64,000 bases of DNA. Source: Streptomyces flavotricini. Its GTDB lineage: Bacteria; Actinomycetota; Actinomycetes; Streptomycetales; Streptomycetaceae. The stretch is taken from positions 3,995,309 through 4,059,308 of the forward strand of contig NZ_JAINUL010000001.1 in NCBI RefSeq assembly GCF_020639365.1, read 5' to 3'. Position 1 is the stretch's first letter, and every line of letters begins with the position of its first letter. The notes beneath the pieces are model-generated. The model was not told where the DNA came from. It saw only the letters and a program-made list of their open reading frames with translations, and made no database searches. Of this stretch, positions 7,859-15,707 are shown one piece after another. The translations under genes and the position numbers were made by a program.

Positions 7859-9385
7859 TTGTCCAGAACTGTCACCGCAACAGAGGAACCGGCGGAGCCG
7901 GTGGACCCGGAGGCGGACCAGCCGCCGCCCGGAGACGACCACGCTTTCCTCGGGCACCCCCGGGGCCTCGCCACGCTCTCCGGACTGGAGGTCTGGGAGC
8001 GCTTCTCGTTCCTCGGCATGCAGGCCATCCTCGTCCTCTACTTCGCGGACACGGTGGCCAACGGCGGCCTGGGGATGAACCCGGGCACCGCGGCCTCCGT
8101 CGCGGCGGCCTACGGGACCATGGTCTACCTCGTCTCCGTCGCCGGCGGGTGGCTCGCCGACAGGATCCTCGGTTCGTACCGCGCCGTGCTCTGGGGCGGC
8201 ATCCTGATCGCCTGCGGCCACTACGCCATGGCGGTGCCGACGGCCGCCATGACCTGGACGGGCCTCGGCCTGATCAGCGCGGGCACCGGCCTCCTCAAGC
8301 CCAACGTGGCCAGCATGGTCGGCAAGCTGTACCGGACGAGCGACGACCGGCGCGACGCCGGCTTCGCCCTCTACTACACGTCCATCAACATCGGCGCCTT
8401 CGCCGGACCCCTGATCACCGGCTGGCTCGGCGAGCACCAGGGCTGGCACTGGGGCTTCTCCGCCGCCGCCGTCGGCATGACCGCGGGCCTGGTGCAGTAC
8501 GTCCTGGGCCGCCGCCATCTGGCCGGGCGAAAGCACTCGGCCGAGTACGCCCTCGCGCCCGACGCGATGCGCCGCGCCGTGCGGTGGATCGTCGCCGGAC
8601 TCCTCGCCGCGGGCGCGCTCGCCACCCTTCTGGCGGGCCTCGGCGTGCTCACCATGGACCGCTTCGTCGACCTGCTCACGCTCGTCTCGGTGATCGCGCC
8701 CGCCGTCTACTTCGCGGTGATGTTCCGCAGCCCGCGGGTGACGCGCGAGGAGCGCGGGCGGCTGCGCCCGTACGTGGTGCTCTTCCTGGCCTCGGTCGCC
8801 TTCAACTTCATCCTCTTCCAGGCGTACTCGACGATGATGCTGCTCGCGTCGACGAGCGCCCGGACCGAGATCCTGGGCTTCCACTTCCCCGCGAGCTGGT
8901 ACGCCTCCGCGCTCGGCGCGTTCGAGGTGGCGCTCGCCCCGGTCGTGGCCGCGCTGTGGGTCCGGATGGGCCGCCGCCAGCCGCACGCCTCGAACAAGAT
9001 CGCCATCGGCGTGATCCTGGGCGGCCTGTCCTTCCTGCTGATGGTCATCCCCACCTCGGGGCACGGCGGGGAGGCGTACCAGATGGCCGCCTGGTGGATC
9101 GTCGGCTCGTACCTGCTGCTCGGACTCGGCGACGTCCTGCTGGAGACCTCCGGCATGTCGGCCACCACGAAGCTCGCCCCGAAGGCCTTCGCCAGCCAGA
9201 CCATGGCGCTGTGGTTCCTCTCGCTGGCCCTGGCCAACGGCATCCAGGCGCAGGTCGTCAAGGTCTACGGCCAGGTGTCCGCCCCCGCGTACTTCGGCGT
9301 CAACGGCGCGATCGCGGTGGTGGCCGGCCTGGCCGTGATCGCGCTCGCGCCGTGGCTGCGGCGCACGATGCACCCCGTCCACTGA
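7859..9385 (+). CDS. Proton-dependent oligopeptide (POT/PTR) transporter
   Basis: A 508-residue major-facilitator protein of the POT family, importing di- and tripeptides with protons. About 12-14 membrane segments. The N-terminal WERFSFLGMQAILVLYF matches the family E-x-x-E-R-F-x-Y-Y region, though the leading ExxE glutamate is replaced (SGLEVWERF). FALYYTSINIGAFAGP matches PTR signature 2 (F-Y-x-x-I-N-x-G-S). The start is TTG 7859 with GGAG 8 nt upstream; no ATG or GTG fits better. It is 12 nt upstream of a CocE/NonD hydrolase, suggesting coupled peptide uptake and processing. Confidence 0.9.
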   Translation: MSRTVTATEEPAEPVDPEADQPPPGDDHAFLGHPRGLATLSGLEVWERFSFLGMQAILVLYFADTVANGGLGMNPGTAASVAAAYGTMVYLVSVAGGWLADRILGSYRAVLWGGILIACGHYAMAVPTAAMTWTGLGLISAGTGLLKPNVASMVGKLYRTSDDRRDAGFALYYTSINIGAFAGPLITGWLGEHQGWHWGFSAAAVGMTAGLVQYVLGRRHLAGRKHSAEYALAPDAMRRAVRWIVAGLLAAGALATLLAGLGVLTMDRFVDLLTLVSVIAPAVYFAVMFRSPRVTREERGRLRPYVVLFLASVAFNFILFQAYSTMMLLASTSARTEILGFHFPASWYASALGAFEVALAPVVAALWVRMGRRQPHASNKIAIGVILGGLSFLLMVIPTSGHGGEAYQMAAWWIVGSYLLLGLGDVLLETSGMSATTKLAPKAFASQTMALWFLSLALANGIQAQVVKVYGQVSAPAYFGVNGAIAVVAGLAVIALAPWLRRTMHPVH

Positions 9386-9397
9386 GGTGGTTGCCGA

Positions 9398-11395
9398 ATG
9401 ATCATCCGTACCGAGTTCCCGTACGAGACGGCGCACGAGGACGTCCGGATCCCGATGCCCGACGGTGTCGAGCTGTACGCCCGGATCTGGCGCCCGCTGA
9501 CCGACGAGCCGGTCCCGGCCCTGCTGGAGTACCTGCCGTACCGGCTGACCGACTGGACCGCGCCCCGCGACTGGCAGCGCCACCCCTGGTACGCGGGCCA
9601 CGGCTACGCCTCGGTCCGGGTGGACGTACGGGGCCACGGCTGCAGCGGCGGGAACCCGGGCGACGAGTACGACGCGCGGGAACTGGCCGACGGGACGGCG
9701 GTGGTGCAGTGGCTGGCGGAGCAGCCGTGGTGCACGGGGTCCGTGGGGATGTTCGGGATCTCGTGGGGCGGGTTCAACTCCCTCCAGATCGCGGCGCTGG
9801 CCCCCGAGGCCCTGAAGGCGGTCGTCACGGTCTGCTCGACGGACGACCGGTTCGACAACGACGTCCACTACATGGGCGGCTCGGTGCTGGCCGTGGACAT
9901 GCACGCCTGGGCCGCGACCATGCTGGCCTTCGCGGCGCGGCCGCCGGACCCGCTCTTCGCCGGGGACGGCTGGCGGGAGCAGTGGCTGGCGCGGCTGGAA
10001 TCCGTCGAACCCCTGATCCACACCTGGCTCGCCCACCAGACGCGGGACGACTACTGGCGCCACGGCAGCGTCTGCGAGGACTACCCGGCGATCGGCGCCG
10101 CCGTGCTGGCGGTGGGCGGCTGGCACGACCCGTACCGGGACACCGTGCTGCGGCTGGTCTCGCACCTGCCCGCCGACCGGGTGCGGGGGCTGATCGGCCC
10201 GTGGTCGCACCAGTACCCGGACCGGGGGCTGCCGCCCGGACCGGCGATCGGGTTCCTGCAGGAGACCCTGCGGTGGTGGGACCACTGGCTGAAGGGCGCG
10301 GAGAACGGGGTGATGGACGAGCCGCTGCTGCGGTCCTGGATCTCGGAGTCCCACCCTCCGGCGACCACGTACGAGGTGCTGCCGGGGCGCTGGGTCGGGG
10401 ACGCCGAGTGGCCGTCCCCGGCCGTCACCCCGGTCACGTACGCACTCCAGGGCGCACCGGTGACCGTGGCCTCGCCGCAGCACACGGGGCTGGACGCGGG
10501 GCGGTTCTTCCCCTTCGGCAACGAGGCGGACCTGCCGCCGGACCAGCGGGAGGAGGACGCGAAGTCGGCCTGCTTCGAGTTCCCGGTGGGGCGCGAGCCG
10601 GTGGAGGTCCTGGGCCGCGCGCAGGTGACGGCCCGGCTGCGGATGGACGTCCCGTACGGGCAGGTGGTGGCGCGGCTGTGCGATGTGGCGCCCGACGGGT
10701 CCTCGACTCTGGTGACGCGGGGCGCGCTGAACCTCTCGGCGCGGCTGGGGCGGGACAAGGCGGTCCCGTGGCCGGTGGGCGCGTACGAGGACGTGGTGTT
10801 CGAGCTGAACGGCATCGGGCACCGGTTCGCGGCGGGGCACCGGATCCGGCTCGCGCTGTCGTCGGCGTACTGGCCGTGGATCTGGCCGCGGGCCGGCTCG
10901 GAGGCGGGGTGGACGCTGGATCCGGCGGGGAGTGCGGTGGTCCTGCCGGTCCGCTCCGCGGGGCCGGAGCCGGAGGTCGGCTTCGAGCCGCCGGAGCAGG
11001 CGGAGCCGCTGGGGGTGTCGTACCCGGCCACGCTGGACGAGCCGCGGCCGGAGCGGCTGGTCGTACGGGACGTGGCGCGCGGACGGTGGCGGCTGGAGGT
11101 GGACCCCCGGTACGGGGGGACGCGGGTGTATCCGGACGGGCTGGAGTACGGGGAGGACGCGGAGGAGGTCTACGAGATCGACTCGGCGGACGCGCTGTCG
11201 GCGCGGACGCGCTCGCGGTGGCGGATCCGGTTGCACCGGCCGGAGTCGGGGTGGGACGTGCGGGTGGAGACCCGGTCGGAGATCTCGTGTGACGCGGGCG
11301 GGTTCCTGACCTCGAACGAGGTGGTGTGCCGGGAGGGGGAGGAGATCCTCTTCCACCGGACGTGGGAGAGGCGGCTGCCGAGGGCGGCGGGCTGA
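9398..11395 (+). CDS. CocE/NonD family hydrolase (X-Pro dipeptidyl-peptidase type)
   Basis: A 665-residue alpha/beta hydrolase. The catalytic domain (residues 1 to about 330) contains the nucleophile elbow GISWGG with Ser122, an oxyanion Tyr region (EYLPYR) and a likely catalytic His in GPWSHQYPD (about 270). A C-terminal jelly-roll domain typical of CocE/PepX enzymes follows (about 390-540, QVTARLRMDVP, RHRFAAGHRIRLALSSAYWPWIWP), then a further beta-rich extension. No signal peptide, so cytoplasmic. It is probably translated with the POT transporter 12 nt upstream, favouring a dipeptidase or peptide-ester hydrolase role over cocaine-esterase activity. Substrate unproven. Confidence 0.9.
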   Translation: MIIRTEFPYETAHEDVRIPMPDGVELYARIWRPLTDEPVPALLEYLPYRLTDWTAPRDWQRHPWYAGHGYASVRVDVRGHGCSGGNPGDEYDARELADGTAVVQWLAEQPWCTGSVGMFGISWGGFNSLQIAALAPEALKAVVTVCSTDDRFDNDVHYMGGSVLAVDMHAWAATMLAFAARPPDPLFAGDGWREQWLARLESVEPLIHTWLAHQTRDDYWRHGSVCEDYPAIGAAVLAVGGWHDPYRDTVLRLVSHLPADRVRGLIGPWSHQYPDRGLPPGPAIGFLQETLRWWDHWLKGAENGVMDEPLLRSWISESHPPATTYEVLPGRWVGDAEWPSPAVTPVTYALQGAPVTVASPQHTGLDAGRFFPFGNEADLPPDQREEDAKSACFEFPVGREPVEVLGRAQVTARLRMDVPYGQVVARLCDVAPDGSSTLVTRGALNLSARLGRDKAVPWPVGAYEDVVFELNGIGHRFAAGHRIRLALSSAYWPWIWPRAGSEAGWTLDPAGSAVVLPVRSAGPEPEVGFEPPEQAEPLGVSYPATLDEPRPERLVVRDVARGRWRLEVDPRYGGTRVYPDGLEYGEDAEEVYEIDSADALSARTRSRWRIRLHRPESGWDVRVETRSEISCDAGGFLTSNEVVCREGEEILFHRTWERRLPRAAG

Positions 11396-11448
11396 GGGCG
11401 GCGGGCCGAGGGCCCCGCGGGGCCGGTCCCCCACCCGCCTCCCCCTTT

Positions 11449-11528
11449 CCCCGGGGCCGCGCCCGGACCCGGGAAGGGCCGGACGCGGGAAGGGCCGGCC
11501 CTTCCCGGGTCCGGGCGCGGCCCCGGGG
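11449..11528. terminator. Very long perfect inverted repeat between convergent genes
   Basis: A perfect 34-bp inverted repeat (11449-11482 with 11495-11528, 12-nt loop) lies in the 137-bp gap between the convergent CocE-type and HAD genes. The inner part is also directly repeated: GGGAAGGGCCGG occurs at 11471-11482 and 11487-11498. It should terminate transcription from both directions and is unusually long and free of mismatches. Confidence 0.85.
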
Positions 11529-11532
11529 CGGA

Positions 11533-12354
11533 TCAGCCGCGGTAGAGGCGTTCCAGGACCACCGCGATGCCGTCCTCCTCGTTGGAGAGGGTCAGCTCGT
11601 CGGCCACCGCCGTCAGTTCGCGGTGGGCGTTGGCCATGGCCACTCCGTGGGCCGCCCACGCGAACATCGGGATGTCGTTCGGCATGTCGCCGAAGGCGAT
11701 CGTCGAGGACGGGCCGACGCCCAGCTCCTGCGCCGCCAGTTCCAGGCCGCTCGCCTTGCTGACGCCCGGCGGCTGGAGCTCCACCGTGTGCTCCCCCGCC
11801 ATCGTCACGTTCACCAGGTCCCCGACCACCCCGCGCGCCACCCGCGTCAGCTCGTCGTCGTCGAGCTCCGGGTGCTGGAGCAGCACCTTGTTGATCGGCG
11901 CGGCCCACAGGTCGGCGCGCCTGCGCACCCGGACCGTCGGCAGGTGCGGATGCCACATCCGGTAGCCCGGCCCTATCAGCATCTCGGCGTCCAACCCCTC
12001 CTGGTTGACCGCCGCGTACACCTCGCCGATCTCCGCCTCGATCTTCCCGAGCGCCACCTCGGCCAGTTCCCGGTCCAGCGCGACGGAGTGCAGCAGGCGC
12101 GCGGCCGCCGTGTCGTACACCTGCGCGCCCTGCCCGCACACCGCGAGCCCCGTGTACCCGAGGTCGTCGAGTACGTGACGGACCTGCGGGACGGGGCGTC
12201 CGGTGACGATGATGTGCTGGGCGCCCGCGGCGCGCGCCGTCGCGAGCGCCGCGTACGAGCGGGCGGAGACGGTGTCTCCGGCGCGCAGCAGGGTCCCGTC
12301 CAGGTCAGTGGCGATCAAGGCGAACGGGAGGGCCGAAAGCGGAGCGGAAGTCAC
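11533..12354 (-). CDS. HAD superfamily (Cof-type) phosphatase
   Basis: A 273-residue cytoplasmic phosphatase of the HAD IIB/Cof type. Motif I is DLDGTLL (near residue 17), motif II IIVTGR, motif III Lys in GVSKASGL, and motif IV FGDMPNDIPMF. The C2-type cap lies between motifs II and III. GTG 12354 is chosen because it places the first strand (FALIATDLDG) at the usual distance, but no good ribosome site precedes it; the frame stays open to 12426, so the start is uncertain. Likely substrates are sugar phosphates or nucleotide/cofactor phosphates; not predictable. Confidence 0.88.
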   Translation of the reverse strand: MTSAPLSALPFALIATDLDGTLLRAGDTVSARSYAALATARAAGAQHIIVTGRPVPQVRHVLDDLGYTGLAVCGQGAQVYDTAAARLLHSVALDRELAEVALGKIEAEIGEVYAAVNQEGLDAEMLIGPGYRMWHPHLPTVRVRRRADLWAAPINKVLLQHPELDDDELTRVARGVVGDLVNVTMAGEHTVELQPPGVSKASGLELAAQELGVGPSSTIAFGDMPNDIPMFAWAAHGVAMANAHRELTAVADELTLSNEEDGIAVVLERLYRG

Positions 12355-12495
12355 GGCGCAAGGATACGGACCCCTTTGGACAAGTCCTACAAATAGAACC
12401 CCAATCCGGCCTCCCACCGGCCCCACTGGCCACGTAACGTATCAACCAGCCCCCGGGACACCCCCCGGTCCGCATCGAAAGCGAGGCAGTACCCC

Positions 12496-13722
12496 ATGCC
12501 CCAGCAGAGCCCCCTCGATGTCCCCGAGGGCGACCCGTTCGGGCCGCACAACCTCCCGTACGGCGTCTTCTCGACCGCCGCGGAGCCCGCCCGCCGTCGC
12601 ATCGGCGTGCGCATCGGCGGACACGTGCTCGACGCGGGGGCGGCCGCGGCCGCGCTCGGTTCCCCGTACGCCGCGCTGCTCGGGCAGGCCTCGCTCAACC
12701 CGCTGCTCGCCGCCGGCCGCACCGCCTGGCGCGACGTGCGCCGCGCGCTGACCGCGTGGGTGACCGATCCCGGCCACCGCGGGACGGTCGAGCCGCACCT
12801 CCTGCCGCTCGACGCCGTCACCCTGCACCTGCCGTACGAGGTCGCCGACTACGTCGACTTCTACGCGAGCGAGCACCACGCCACCAACGTGGGCCACATC
12901 TTCCGCCCGGACGGCGAGGCGCTGACCCCCAACTGGAAGCACCTGCCGATCGGTTACCACGGCCGCTCCGGCACGATCGTGGTCTCGGGGACGGACGTCG
13001 TACGGCCCTCCGGGCAGCGCAAGACCCCGGCCGACGCCGCGCCCGTCTTCGGGCCGTCCGTCAAGCTCGACATCGAGGCGGAGGTCGGCTTCGTCGTCGG
13101 CACCCCGTCCGAGCAGGGCCGTCCGGTTCCGCTGGCCGACTTCGAGGACCACGTCTTCGGGCTGTTCCTGCTCAACGACTGGTCGGCGCGCGACATCCAG
13201 GCCTGGGAGTACGTGCCCCTCGGCCCCTTCCTCGGCAAGTCCTTCGCCACCTCCGTCTCCGCCTGGGTCACCCCGCTGGAGGCCCTGGAGACGGCCCGGG
13301 TGGCCCCGCCCGCCCGCGACTTCCCCCTCCTGCCGTACCTCGACGACGCCGAGGCCGACCGGCCCGGCGGCTTCGACCTGCACATCACCGTCTCCATCAA
13401 CGGGCAGGAGGTGGCGCGGCCGCCGTTCGCGACCATGTACTGGACCGCCGCCCAGCAGCTCGCGCACATGACGGTCAACGGCGCCTCCCTGCGCACCGGC
13501 GACGTCTACGGCTCGGGCACCGTCAGCGGCCCCGAGGTCGGGCAGCGCGGCTCGCTGCTGGAGCTGACGTGGAACGGCCGCGACGCCATCGAGCTCGCCG
13601 ACGGCAAGCGCACGTTCCTCGAGGACGGCGACACCGTCACCCTCACCGCCTGGGCCCCGGGCCCCGAGGGCACCCGCGTCGGTCTCGGCGAGGTCACCGG
13701 CCGCATTGTGGGATCCCGCTAG
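12496..13722 (+). CDS. fahA: Fumarylacetoacetase
   Basis: A 408-residue enzyme that hydrolyses fumarylacetoacetate to fumarate and acetoacetate, the last step of tyrosine/homogentisate breakdown. An N-terminal SH3-like domain is followed by the FAH catalytic domain. Key regions: DFYASEHHATN (metal Asp and catalytic His), GYHGRSG, EAEVGF (metal Glu pair), LLNDWSARDIQAWE, GKSFATS and GTVSGPE. Length is normal for the family. ATG 12496 follows the GAGG-containing leader. Homogentisate dioxygenase is not adjacent, so it acts as a stand-alone gene. A stem-loop terminator follows. Confidence 0.95.
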   Translation: MPQQSPLDVPEGDPFGPHNLPYGVFSTAAEPARRRIGVRIGGHVLDAGAAAAALGSPYAALLGQASLNPLLAAGRTAWRDVRRALTAWVTDPGHRGTVEPHLLPLDAVTLHLPYEVADYVDFYASEHHATNVGHIFRPDGEALTPNWKHLPIGYHGRSGTIVVSGTDVVRPSGQRKTPADAAPVFGPSVKLDIEAEVGFVVGTPSEQGRPVPLADFEDHVFGLFLLNDWSARDIQAWEYVPLGPFLGKSFATSVSAWVTPLEALETARVAPPARDFPLLPYLDDAEADRPGGFDLHITVSINGQEVARPPFATMYWTAAQQLAHMTVNGASLRTGDVYGSGTVSGPEVGQRGSLLELTWNGRDAIELADGKRTFLEDGDTVTLTAWAPGPEGTRVGLGEVTGRIVGSR

Positions 13723-13748
13723 TCCGCCCTGCGGGACGAATGACGGCA

Positions 13749-13778
13749 CCGGGGTGGCGGAACTTTCCGCCACCCCGG
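13749..13778 (+). terminator. Intrinsic terminator of fahA
   Basis: A perfect 13-bp stem (CCGGGGTGGCGGA, 13749-13761, with 13766-13778) and a 4-nt loop ACTT lie 26 nt beyond the fahA stop. Confidence 0.88.
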
Positions 13779-13808
13779 CGTCGTAGCCGGTCGCAGACCT
13801 GCCGCTGA

Positions 13809-13994
13809 GCCTCGCGGATCCCCGGCGACACGCTGGAGCGACTCGCGGGACGCCAGTTCGTGGGAGCACTGGTGAACCCGGAAGAGAGCTGGCCGGAGCC
13901 ACCCGAGGGCGGCTGGAACGCGGACGACCTGGACGCATTTCCCCTCGCCCTCGACCTCACCGAGATCACCTCGAAGCATCGACAGCCCGAGTAG
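13809..13994 (+). pseudogene. Possible Uma2-family endonuclease remnant or orphan short ORF
   Basis: The frame is open from 13809 to the TAG at 13992-13994, with possible GTG starts at 13860 and 13872. The segment EESWPEPPEGGWNADDLDAFP resembles the N-terminus of Streptomyces Uma2/DUF820 proteins (PEGGYTADDL-like), which normally continue for about 180 residues with PPHTELIDG. Here the resemblance stops after DAFP and the frame ends 16 codons later. No full-length partner lies nearby. It may be a truncated relic; the similarity is from memory of the family and is weak. Apart from this and two hairpins, the 13723-14051 gap holds nothing recognisable. Confidence 0.35.
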
Positions 13995-14012
13995 CCGCGC
14001 GGGCACGGCGAA

Positions 14013-14040
14013 GGGCCCGGCCCCCGAGAGGACCGGGCCC
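14013..14040 (-). terminator. Terminator at the end of the nuo operon
   Basis: An 8-bp stem GGGCCCGG (14013-14020) with CCGGGCCC (14033-14040) and a 12-nt loop lies 12 nt after the nuoN stop on the minus strand. Confidence 0.75.
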
Positions 14041-14051
14041 GTACCGCGGCG

Positions 14052-15707
14052 TCAGCGGACGAACGTGCTCGCCTGGCCCGCCAGGTCCAGGAAGTACTGG
14101 GGTGCCACACCCAGGACCAGGGTCACCGCCACGCCCACCGCGATCGTCGTCATCGTCAGCGGCGACGGGACGGCCACCGTCGGACCGTCCGCCTTCGGCT
14201 CGCTGAAGAACATCAGGACGATCACCCGGATGTAGAAGAACGCGGCGATCGCGGACGAGATCACACCGACCACGACCAGTACCCCGGCGCCGCCCTCCGC
14301 CGCCGCCTTGAACACGGCGAACTTCCCGGCGAAGCCGGAGGTCAGCGGGATGCCGGCGAACGCCAGCAGGAACACCGCGAAGACCGCCGCCGTCAGCGGC
14401 GAACGGCGGCCCAGACCGGCCCACTTCGACAGGTGCGTCGCCTCGCCGCCGGCGTCGCGCACCAGCGTGACCACCGCGAACGCGCCGATCGTCACGAAGG
14501 AGTACGCGCCCAGGTAGAAGAGGACGGACTGGACCCCCTGCGCCGACGTCGCGATCACACCGGCCAGGATGAAGCCCGCGTGCGCGATCGAGGAGTAGGC
14601 CAGCAGCCGCTTGACGTCGGTCTGGGTCACCGCGATCACGGCGCCGGCCAGCATCGTCAGGATCGCCACGCCCCACATCACCGGCCGCCAGTCCCACCGC
14701 AGTCCGGGCAGGACCACGTACAGCAGGCGGAGCAGCGCGCCGAACGCCGCCACCTTCGTCGCGGCCGCCATGAAGCCGGTGACCGGGGTCGGGGCGCCCT
14801 GGTAGACGTCCGGGGTCCACATGTGGAACGGGACCGCGCCGACCTTGAAGAGCAGGCCCGTCAGGATCAGCGCTCCGCCGATCAGCAGCAGCGCGTCGTT
14901 GCCCATGGTGTCGGCGAGCGCCGGGTCGATCTTGGTGACGGTGCCGTCGACCACGTCGGCGATCGCCGCGTACGAGACCGAGCCCGCGTACCCGTAGACC
15001 AGGGCGATGCCGAAGAGGAGGAAGGCCGAGGAGAAGGCGCCGAGCAGGAAGTACTTGACCGCGGCCTCCTGCGACATCAGCCGCTGGCGGCGGGCGACGG
15101 CGCAGAGCAGGTACAGCGGGAGGGAGAAGACCTCCAGGGCCACGAACAGCGTCAGCAGGTCGTCGGCCGCCGGGAAGATCAGCATGCCGGCGACCGCGAA
15201 CAGGGCCAGCGGGAAGACCTCGGTGGTGGTGAAGCCCGCCTTGACGGCGGCCTTCTCGCTCTCGCTGCCCGGTACGGACGCCGCCTGCGCGGCGAAGGAG
15301 TCCACCCGGTTGCCGTGGGCGGCCGGGTCCAGCCGCCGCTCGGCGAAGGTGAAGACGGCGACGATCGCGGACAGCAGGATGATCCCCTGGAGGAACAGCG
15401 CCGGGCCGTCCACGGCCACGGCGCCCATCGCCGCGATGTGCGCCTTGTCGCCGCCGTACCCGCCGGCGGCGAGGCCGACGACCGCCGCGAAGGCCGAGGC
15501 CAGAGCGGCGACGGCGAGGAACACCTGCACGTAGTAGCGGGACCTGCGCGGTACGAAGGCCTCGACGAGGACTCCGAGGACCGCCGCGCCCACCACGATC
15601 AGGGTCGGCGCGAGCTGCGCGTACTCGATGTGCGGGGCCGGGATCCGGTCGATCGGCTCCCCGGCCGCCAGCGTCAGCAGCCCATGGGCCGCAGCCGTGG
15701 TGCTCAC
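14052..15707 (-). CDS. nuoN: NADH-quinone oxidoreductase subunit N
   Basis: A 551-residue polytopic membrane subunit of respiratory complex I, one of the three antiporter-like proton-pumping modules. About 14 membrane helices. The discontinuous-helix regions are visible (LLFKVGAVPFHMWTPDVYQGAPTPV, KVAAFGALLRLL) together with the pumping-channel Lys residues in GLLFKVG and AATKVAA. GTG 15707 overlaps the nuoM stop by 4 nt (GTGA), so translation is coupled. It is the last gene of the operon. Confidence 0.96.
   Translation of the reverse strand: MSTTAAAHGLLTLAAGEPIDRIPAPHIEYAQLAPTLIVVGAAVLGVLVEAFVPRRSRYYVQVFLAVAALASAFAAVVGLAAGGYGGDKAHIAAMGAVAVDGPALFLQGIILLSAIVAVFTFAERRLDPAAHGNRVDSFAAQAASVPGSESEKAAVKAGFTTTEVFPLALFAVAGMLIFPAADDLLTLFVALEVFSLPLYLLCAVARRQRLMSQEAAVKYFLLGAFSSAFLLFGIALVYGYAGSVSYAAIADVVDGTVTKIDPALADTMGNDALLLIGGALILTGLLFKVGAVPFHMWTPDVYQGAPTPVTGFMAAATKVAAFGALLRLLYVVLPGLRWDWRPVMWGVAILTMLAGAVIAVTQTDVKRLLAYSSIAHAGFILAGVIATSAQGVQSVLFYLGAYSFVTIGAFAVVTLVRDAGGEATHLSKWAGLGRRSPLTAAVFAVFLLAFAGIPLTSGFAGKFAVFKAAAEGGAGVLVVVGVISSAIAAFFYIRVIVLMFFSEPKADGPTVAVPSPLTMTTIAVGVAVTLVLGVAPQYFLDLAGQASTFVR

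Noticed and set aside
7784..12139. 1451-residue open frame on the minus strand
   Set aside because: It is the mirror of the POT transporter, CocE-type and HAD genes; composition is Arg/Gly/Pro-rich with no domain, as expected for GC-rich shadow frames.
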